Origin: JAGOMX01 sp041738135
GTDB taxonomy: Bacteria > Pseudomonadota > Alphaproteobacteria > JAGOMX01
Direction: 5' to 3'
DNA length: 15,156 nt
Assembly: GCA_041738135.1 (NCBI GenBank)
Contig: JBGSQK010000002.1
Coordinates: 1-15,156 of the forward strand
A program made the translations under genes and the position numbers. The notes under the pieces are model-generated. The model was not told where the DNA came from. It saw nothing but the letters and a program-made list of their open reading frames with translations, and searched no databases. Below are positions 8,598 through 14,154 of the stretch, piece after piece (position 1 is the stretch's first letter; the number at the start of each line of letters is the position of its first letter).

Positions 8598-8846
8598 CTA
8601 GTTCATAACATGTGGGGCTGGAGAGGCCTCTTTCATGTAGCTAACGTACTCAAATGGAGTTAGTCCACCTAAACGTTGATGTGGCCTGTATGAATTATAT
8701 TTTGTTACGGCACTGGATAGCTGTTGTCTGACTTCATTTAAGCTTCCAGGGATGAACTTATCAGAAGCATAAAAGTCTTCTCTGAAGGTTCTGTTGCCCC
8801 TTTCAATTCCACCATTCCATTGAGGTCTGTTAGGGGGCAGTACACT
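8598..8846 (-). pseudogene. 3' fragment of an IS481/IS3-like DDE transposase
   Basis: The minus-strand frame reads PPNRPQWNGGIERGNRTF..., then YNSYRPHQRLGGLTPFEYVS and stop at 8598. This is the C-terminal end of an rve-type integrase core, including the last catalytic Glu (GGIER) and the YRPHQRLGGLTP signature. Only about 80 codons remain. The frame hits a stop at 8847-8849, and no N-terminal half is visible on either strand. It lies tail-to-tail with cusA (17 nt apart), marking an old insertion and deletion between the cus and buf modules. Confidence 0.8.
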
Positions 8847-8857
8847 TTACCCATATT

Positions 8858-9082
8858 ATGAGCAATAACAATTCTGACATTTTGTCTAATTATAAACAGT
8901 TCAAGGCTCCAGATGAAATGGTGCTTTTTAGTAGCGTCGACCTAATCAGATTGTTTCAAAACCACGGCATGACAATTACTGAGTCGTTTTCACTGAAAAT
9001 ACCCACTGATGAGCATCCTGAATGGGTCCCTTGTCATAATGAAGAAAGCAACGTGGTCGGTATTGTTGCAGTTAATGAGTAG
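8858..9082 (+). CDS. Small hypothetical protein or gene fragment (74 aa)
   Basis: I do not recognise this protein. The sequence MSNNNSDILSNYKQFK... is soluble and mildly acidic, with no membrane segment or signal and with one Cys. The start lacks a clear Shine-Dalgarno sequence. It begins directly at the broken end of the transposase fragment, so it may be the surviving 3' part of a longer gene joined to IS debris. Codon usage looks plausible for the region, but no motif supports a function. Confidence 0.35.
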   Translation: MSNNNSDILSNYKQFKAPDEMVLFSSVDLIRLFQNHGMTITESFSLKIPTDEHPEWVPCHNEESNVVGIVAVNE

Positions 9083-9336
9083 CTCTATCTTGTCTAACAC
9101 CACGCCAGAAAAATGCGTATTAGGCACCAGGTAAGGTTTTTGACTATTTTTTTAAGGATAAAAGCAGGAAGGCTTTTTGCCCCCTTTCTTATAAATGCCT
9201 CATCTTCCTGATTTAGGGATTATTTTCTTAGTATCTAAAATTACTAATGCTTCTCAGTTCTAATCAAAACAGCTGCTATTCTCTTAAAAGCCAAAATATC
9301 AAAACAACAGATGATAAGCTTCACCGCACCCAAACT
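9083..9336. other. Non-coding, AT-rich gap
   Basis: No gene can be supported here. The only structure I see is AAAAGC-aggaag-GCTTTT at 9160-9177 followed by one more T, a weak hairpin that could act as a poor terminator in either direction. Poly-A/T runs are frequent. Confidence 0.4.
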
Positions 9337-9507
9337 TTAGGGCGAGTTATCCTGCACCTTTAAAAAACCTAGCATCACTAGCAAACTCCTTGCAGCCTCT
9401 AGAGTCAGGCCAATAGGTTTTTTGTTTTCATCTAACACTACAAGAGCTGGATTATAGAAAACTTCTGTTTCATCGTCTTCATCAAGGGTAGCATCAAAAC
9501 CTAATCT
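9337..9507 (-). pseudogene. Coding remnant of an unrecognised protein (C-terminal 56 aa)
   Basis: The minus-strand frame runs from just after a TGA (9508-9510) to TAA at 9337 and has no start codon of its own. It reads RLGFDATLDEDDETEVFYNP and continues with ALVVLDENKKPIGLTLEAA, RSLLVMLGF and LKVQDNSP. The acidic, then beta-rich, then amphipathic-helix pattern looks like real protein rather than noise. I cannot name the family. It is probably the 3' end of a gene whose 5' part decayed. Confidence 0.4.
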
Positions 9508-9775
9508 TCACCTGAAAAAAACGATTTTTAATCTGAAACGATGATGATGTTATATGAAGGATTTATTCAGAGGGTTCTATAGAATATCATACTAGAATCA
9601 AGTTGAGAAATATGTTTATATAAGAATTAGCCTTGTTCATTTAAATGAATCATTTTAAATGAATAGATTCGCAGATTTATTTAATCTATTTTTAACATAT
9701 ATTAAATACAATTAAGCACCGTCGGTTAATTTTCATAACCATCGGAACGATAAACAATTTAACTCGGAGAAGACA
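9508..9775 (+). promoter_or_regulatory. AT-rich leader of the bufferin operon with palindromic elements
   Basis: There is no gene here. The region carries a perfect 14-bp palindrome TTCATTTAAATGAA (9636-9649) followed at once by the near-identical TCATTTTAAATGAA (9650-9663), which gives two tandem operator-like sites. A TACAAT box (9707-9712) could be a -10, with no good -35 at standard spacing. Closer to the gene is the inverted repeat GGTTA-7 nt-TAACC (9724-9740), which extends imperfectly outward. I cannot assign a regulator. Confidence 0.4.
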
Positions 9776-10069
9776 ATGAATAAAAGTACAGTTTTTACGG
9801 CCCTTGGAGCAGCATTAACCCTTACAGCTGGTGTAGCTTTTGCTGAAACAGGAATGGATAAATGCACTGTAGTAAAAGATGGCAAGGGCTTGATTAAAGC
9901 AAATAAAGCCGATTGCAAGGGTGCTACACATTCTTGTGCTGGTCAAAACAAAGCTGGCGATGCTGAATCCTGGATTTTAGTTCCAAAAGGTCAGTGTCAG
10001 AAAATTAATACCGGTGATTTCAGCGGCGTAGGCCAAGATGTAAAAGACAAAATCGAAGGCGCTATGTAA
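9776..10069 (+). CDS. bufA1: Bufferin precursor BufA1 (DUF2282 family RiPP copper-binding peptide)
   Basis: The product is a 97-aa secreted precursor. The signal peptide at residues 1-23 ends AFA, and the mature part has exactly four Cys: C30, C47, C54 and C74. The DUF2282 hallmarks are present: DKC, then ADCKGATHSCAGQN, then ILVPKGQCQKI. In the bufferin family, an MNIO enzyme with its partner converts some Cys to 5-thiooxazoles, and the exported peptide buffers copper. The modification here is inferred from the family and the adjacent bufB/bufC. GGAG (9766-9769) lies 6 nt upstream of the ATG. bufB starts 6 nt after the stop, so this is the first gene of an operon. Tandem palindromes upstream may control it. 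Confidence 0.92.
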   Translation: MNKSTVFTALGAALTLTAGVAFAETGMDKCTVVKDGKGLIKANKADCKGATHSCAGQNKAGDAESWILVPKGQCQKINTGDFSGVGQDVKDKIEGAM

Positions 10070-10075
10070 GCATTT

Positions 10076-10933
10076 ATGATGGCTTTGAACCAACTGATAG
10101 GTATTGGATTAAGACACCCTCATTACAAACAAGTTCTAGAGGATCTTCCATCTATTGGTTGGTTTGAAGTTCATAGCGAAAATTTTTTCGCAAATGGCGG
10201 CATTAATGCTCAGCTGATCACACAAGTATCACTAAATTATCCCCTTAGTTTACATGGGGTAGGGTTGTCGCTCGGATCGGCCAGTGGTGTTTCTTATGAG
10301 CACTTAGCACGTTTGGCAAATCTGATTGAACGTATAAATCCTCAATTTGTTTCTGAACATCTGTCGTGGGGGCAAGTCAACGGTATCTTTATGCCTGACT
10401 TACTTCCCGTTCCTTACACACAAGAAAGCTTTCAAGTTTTAAAACAAAACATTTTAATTACACAAGATTTTTTGAAACGAGAGATTTTCATTGAAAACCC
10501 TTCTTCCTATATCGAATACCACGCATCCGAACAACAAGAAGCACAATTTTTAGTTGAGCTTTGTAAAGCAACGGGGGCGAAGATATTGTTGGACGTGAAC
10601 AATATTTTCGTGTCAGCCAGCAATCACGGATGGGATGCAAAGCAATATATTGACTCTATTCAAAAAGGTCTTGTTAAAGAAATTCACATTGCAGGACATT
10701 CCACCAAGACATTGCCCAACAACCAAATTCTGCGGATAGATACCCATGATAGCTTTGTATGTTCAGAAGTTTGGGATCTCTACGCTTATGCTATCGAAAG
10801 ATTTGGCTCTACACCCACTTTACTTGAATGGGATGCGGAAATCCCTGCGCTGAGCGTCTTAATCGATGAAGCATCCAAATGTGAAACTTACCTATCATCC
10901 TATCAAAAGCAGGCAAGGCAAGCACATGCATGA
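10076..10933 (+). CDS. bufB: BufB, multinuclear iron-dependent oxidative enzyme (MNIO, DUF692) for bufferin maturation
   Basis: This 285-aa TIM-barrel enzyme would use a di-/tri-iron centre and O2 to modify precursor Cys residues. Conserved MNIO elements appear in order: IGIGLRHPHY; WFEVHSENFF (E31/E35); LHGVGLSLG (H60); SEHLSW (E94, H95); IENPSSY (E140); LLDVNNIFVSASNHG (D173, N175, H184); EIHIAGHS (H204, H208); DTHDS (D222, H224); and LEWDAEIP (E251, D253). These cover the expected metal ligands, so the enzyme looks intact. Two adjacent ATGs (10076 and 10079) are possible starts. No strong Shine-Dalgarno is seen, so translation is probably coupled to bufA1. The last 8 nt overlap bufC. Confidence 0.93.
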   Translation: MMALNQLIGIGLRHPHYKQVLEDLPSIGWFEVHSENFFANGGINAQLITQVSLNYPLSLHGVGLSLGSASGVSYEHLARLANLIERINPQFVSEHLSWGQVNGIFMPDLLPVPYTQESFQVLKQNILITQDFLKREIFIENPSSYIEYHASEQQEAQFLVELCKATGAKILLDVNNIFVSASNHGWDAKQYIDSIQKGLVKEIHIAGHSTKTLPNNQILRIDTHDSFVCSEVWDLYAYAIERFGSTPTLLEWDAEIPALSVLIDEASKCETYLSSYQKQARQAHA

Positions 10934-11720
10934 CCTGCTTAAACTTCAGAAACAATTTTTCAGCAATACTTTTAATCAGGATAATAATCTAGATTTTATC
11001 AGCTCTGATTTTCCGCAAGAACGGTTTGATATTTATCGTGGAACCATCATAGAAAACATGATCAATGCTTTGAAAATTACATACCCGGGTATTTGGACAT
11101 TGATCGGCGATGAATGCGCAAACGGTATAACACGAAGATACTGTCAATCAGAAAGCAACCTTCCCAGCACTGGTTGTTTGGATGACTTTGGTGGAAATTT
11201 TCCTGAGTTTTTATTGACCATTCAGCAGTTAAACCAAATTCCTTATCTAAAAGACTATGCTAGATATGAGTGGTTAAAACATTTAGCATACCACGCTCCA
11301 GATTCGACACCGTTTCATCGTAACGAATTGCTTGCAATTAAACAAGATGACATCGGTCAAATTACATTTAGATGTACTCCAAGCGTTCATTTGTTTCAAT
11401 CTAAATACCCACTTTCAGATATTCATCAGATTGTCCTTGATAGCTCAGCAAAAGAAATACCTCTGAAAGAAGAGGATACTTATGGCATTGTGAGCCGCAA
11501 AGAAAATGAAATCTACACCTATTGGGTTCCCGAAGGTGATTGGCTTTTCGTAAAGAACTTAGCTTCTGGTTCAACGCTAGAAGAAAGCGCTATCGCTGCG
11601 CAATCCATCCCTGACGCATTTGATTTAAGCGCAGGAATCACATTCGTACTACAATCTCAACTCGTGGATAAAATAATTTACAAAGGAGAAAACAATGTTG
11701 GCGAAAATCATTCAGGCTAG
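10926..11720 (+). CDS. bufC: BufC, DUF2063-type partner of the MNIO enzyme
   Basis: This 264-aa protein is expected to bind the precursor peptide and present it to BufB. The N-terminal DUF2063 helical domain is recognisable: LLKLQKQFF, RFDIYRGTIIENMINALKIT, TYPGIWTLIG, the loop from LPSTGCLDDFG to FPEFL, and PYLKDYARYEWLKHLAYHA. The second half is beta-rich and less conserved. I prefer ATG 10926. It gives the usual N-terminus and overlaps bufB by only 8 nt, with AAGG upstream. The longer in-frame ATG at 10866 would add 20 residues that look like out-of-frame bufB. The 3' end overlaps the DoxX gene by 26 nt. Confidence 0.88.
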   Translation: MHDLLKLQKQFFSNTFNQDNNLDFISSDFPQERFDIYRGTIIENMINALKITYPGIWTLIGDECANGITRRYCQSESNLPSTGCLDDFGGNFPEFLLTIQQLNQIPYLKDYARYEWLKHLAYHAPDSTPFHRNELLAIKQDDIGQITFRCTPSVHLFQSKYPLSDIHQIVLDSSAKEIPLKEEDTYGIVSRKENEIYTYWVPEGDWLFVKNLASGSTLEESAIAAQSIPDAFDLSAGITFVLQSQLVDKIIYKGENNVGENHSG

Positions 11721-12174
11721 TTTAAGACAGCCCTATATTTCCAGGGTAATTTCAATATACTTATCACTTACAAATGCATTGGAAAAAATTTTCTTACCAG
11801 TGTTGGTATTTTTTATGCGTTTTTGGATGGCAAAGATTTTTTGGTATTCTGGCCTCACCAAAATATCGAATTGGCAGTCGACGGTCTATTTATTTAAAGA
11901 AGAATATAAGGTCCCCATTATTCCCCCAGAAATTGCAGCGTATTTTGCAACAGCATTTGAATTGGCTTGTCCAGTCTTACTTGTGCTTGGCCTTGCCACT
12001 CGTCTTGCAACAATCCCCATGCTAGCCATGACCGCCGTCATTCAATTTACTTATCTAGACCTCATCGACCATACTTATTGGGCTGTGCTTTTTGCATTTA
12101 TTTTGTTTTATGGGCCAGGAACTATATCGCTGGATCATTTCATTTCTAAGGGCGTGAAGAGAGAAAATTCATGA
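11695..12174 (+). CDS. DoxX-family integral membrane protein of the bufferin operon
   Basis: This 159-aa inner-membrane protein has four predicted helices (about residues 27-50, 79-102, 104-122 and 127-145). The DoxX-like motif FWMAKIFWYSGLTKISNW is in the first helix region, followed by FELACPVLLVLGLATRLA. DoxX/DoxD proteins have been linked to thiol or quinone redox chemistry in membranes. Their role in bufferin clusters is not settled, but co-occurrence is common. A strong Shine-Dalgarno AAGGAG (11683-11688) lies 6 nt before the ATG, inside the bufC end. The stop overlaps the next gene by ATGA. Confidence 0.88.
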   Translation: MLAKIIQASLRQPYISRVISIYLSLTNALEKIFLPVLVFFMRFWMAKIFWYSGLTKISNWQSTVYLFKEEYKVPIIPPEIAAYFATAFELACPVLLVLGLATRLATIPMLAMTAVIQFTYLDLIDHTYWAVLFAFILFYGPGTISLDHFISKGVKRENS

Positions 12175-12707
12175 CAAGCGTCCCATTTTATATCCGGATC
12201 ATTTTCTGGTTACAAAAGAGAAAATACGGCGAGGTTTTAAAGTCCGCAGCCCAGTGGGCAAAATCGCCCAAAATATTCCTAGCTCTTTCAGCATTATATG
12301 GTGTTCTTGATCGCAAAGGCTCTCCAATTTCTCCGTCACTCAGATCCCTTGTGCTGGTCCGCATTTCTCAAATAAACGGATGCTACTTTTGCATAGACCT
12401 AAACACTTCTGTCATGCTTTCAAGAGGAATAGAAATAGAAAAAGCCCTTTCCTTAGGAAACTGGAAAAATAGTCAATTGTTTTCGGACTTTGAAAAAACG
12501 GCGCTTGAGTATGCAGAAGCAGTTACAGATTCGAGCAAAATAATAGGCCAAGAACTAAAAGACAAAATAGCTAAGCAATTTTCTGAAACCGAACTGGTGG
12601 AATTAACAGCGTTGATTGCGTATCAAAACATGTCCACCAAATTCAATAATGCTTTTGGAATTGAACCCCAAGGATTTTGTCCTATTGATATGAAAAAACA
12701 ACTCTAA
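12171..12707 (+). CDS. AhpD-like / carboxymuconolactone decarboxylase (CMD) family protein
   Basis: This 178-aa all-helical CMD-fold protein has the redox motif CYFC (C71, C74) in QINGCYFCIDLNT. In AhpD-type proteins a His often follows as CxxCxxxH. Here that place is Asn78, so the proton-relay system differs, although this pattern also occurs in related proteins as far as I recall. The N-terminal half (IFWLQKRKYGEVL, KSPKIFLALSALYGVLDRKG) and the C-terminal NAFGIEPQGFC fit the family. It overlaps the DoxX gene by 4 nt, with AAGAGAG upstream, so it is translationally coupled to the bufferin operon. A peroxide/thiol redox role that protects or reduces copper or precursor Cys is inference. Confidence 0.85.
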   Translation: MTSVPFYIRIIFWLQKRKYGEVLKSAAQWAKSPKIFLALSALYGVLDRKGSPISPSLRSLVLVRISQINGCYFCIDLNTSVMLSRGIEIEKALSLGNWKNSQLFSDFEKTALEYAEAVTDSSKIIGQELKDKIAKQFSETELVELTALIAYQNMSTKFNNAFGIEPQGFCPIDMKKQL

Positions 12708-12727
12708 TATGAATTAAGAAAAATATT

Positions 12728-13027
12728 ATGCCAAATTTAAAGACGCAGTACACGGCACAAGAAAAGACCAATCAAATTCTAGATTCTGTCAAAAAGTCCA
12801 TTGGAATGGTGCCGAATTTTAACAGGCTTATGTGTCATTCACCCATCATTTTGTAAGCATTCATGAACTTTAGCCAAACTTTGGGAAAAGGTTTTTTATC
12901 AGATATGGACCGAGAACAAATCGCTCTGGTCGTTGCTGGGTTTAACCGTTGTCAGTATTGCGCTTCTGTGCATACGATGCTTGCACGTAATGCAGGGGTC
13001 ACCTTTCTACCTATACTTGCTTCTTAA
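12728..13027 (+). pseudogene. Second AhpD-like (CMD / peroxidase-related) gene, nonsense-interrupted and truncated
   Basis: ATG 12728 opens MPNLKTQYTAQEKTNQILDS, then KKSIGMVPNFNRLMCHSP, and stops at TAA 12854-12856. The same frame resumes immediately with AFMNFSQTLGKGFLSDMDRE, then NRCQYCASVHTMLARNAGV, ending at TAA 13025. The CxxCxxxH motif (CQYCASVH) is intact. Family members usually have Glu before the Ala (LEAF), so a single GAA-to-TAA change explains the stop. The protein also lacks roughly its last third after NAGV, so a second lesion is present. It lies 20 nt after the intact CMD gene and was probably the sixth gene of the same operon. Confidence 0.8.
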
Positions 13028-13094
13028 AAACTAAGATGCGGGCCAAGAAAATGAAGTCCCGAGAGCAGAAACGTGGTTAATTATTATTAGTCAC

Positions 13095-14024
13095 TTACGA
13101 GGTCATCTTGCCATCTAACAATGAATGCACTACAGATTTAATTGTTGGCCATACCATAGAGTTTGGTACGTTGTACTCATGATGAGCTACGTCCTCCACC
13201 TCGATCAATTGCACAGAATCACCTTTTTGTTCTGCGGCCTTTATGTAGGATCTGGCAAGTGCTACGGGAACGGATGAATCTTCAGTACCATAAATCAATA
13301 CTTGAGGCACTCCAAGAGGCAATAATTCCTTGGGTGAGGTCTCTTTGTAGCGCTGTTCTACTTGATCCTCTGAGTCGCCTAAATGTTTACCAACAACATC
13401 AGTTTTACAAGTGGATATTCCTTGCTCACGGAAGGCTTTTAAGTCAGGTACACCACCGAGAACAATGACGCCGATTAGAGGAATAGGCTCGTTCACGAAC
13501 AACTGGCTATCTTGAGGCAGACGATGACGGGCTGCCAACCAAAGAGCCCGAGGCCCTCCAACAGAATGGCCAACAGTGATGACGCGGTTTAAATTAAGGG
13601 AATGCTTTTTTGCAATCTTCTTTAGAAAGTCAGCAGCATGGGCTACATCTTCAAAGGTTCCTGGCCAGCCACCTCCAATGTTATCTGAACGCCGATATTC
13701 AATGTTTCAGCTAGCCACACCACTGTCACGCAATGCATCTGCTAATGCTGCGGCATTCTGCAAGCTTGCAAATTTTGATAGCCAACAGCCTCTATGGATT
13801 ATTATAGCAACGGGAAACGGGCCAGGGCCCTTCGGTAAACGGAGCTCACCAAACTGGAGGAGATCATCGGCATAGGAAAGAGTAAAATCAGCCGGTTTGC
13901 TATGAAGCGCATTAACGTCAGCTGGCGTAAAATGCCAAGCTTCTTGGCCATCTTTACAGAGCCCTTCAGATGTTATGAATAGGGAAAGTCCTAAAGTCAC
14001 TATAAGCGCTGAGAATCTGGTCAT
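13095..14024 (-). pseudogene. Secreted alpha/beta hydrolase interrupted by one in-frame TGA
   Basis: On the minus strand, ATG 14024 (GGAG 9 nt upstream) starts a signal peptide (MTRFSALIVTLGLSLFITS) and an alpha/beta-hydrolase N-terminus (RLPKGPGPFPVAIIIHRGCW, an HGGxW-type oxyanion strand). Codon 106 is TGA (13707-13709). The frame then continues without shift as NIEYRRSDNIGGGWPGTFED, GHSVGG (Ser nucleophile), YGTEDSSVP (acid) and VAHHEYN (His). Relatives read WNIEYRR here, so TGG-to-TGA is the simple explanation. The product would be about 309 aa with an intact triad. Since TGA is a normal stop for cusC, cusB, bufB and the DoxX gene, recoding of TGA as Trp is unlikely. HRGCW in place of HGGCW may be a second change. 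Confidence 0.85.
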
Positions 14025-14154
14025 AGCAAGAAGCTCCATTTCTTGTAATACAAAGTTGAACAATAATCTAAGCCCATTAGCATTTCAATAACCATCATTT
14101 AGGTTGCTGTACTATTCCGCAACCATGCGATTCTGGAGTAAAAAAACTAGGGCA

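Noticed and set aside
9744..9768. ECF sigma promoter starting at GGAAC
   Set aside because: The matching -10 element would fall on the Shine-Dalgarno sequence of bufA1, leaving no leader.
13163..13468. Plus-strand frame opposite the hydrolase
   Set aside because: It is a shadow of the hydrolase pseudogene, whose catalytic motifs are on the minus strand.
13707..13709. TGA read as Trp or selenocysteine
   Set aside because: TGA ends cusC, cusB, bufB and the DoxX gene, and no SECIS-like hairpin or Sec-type context is evident. A nonsense mutation is simpler.
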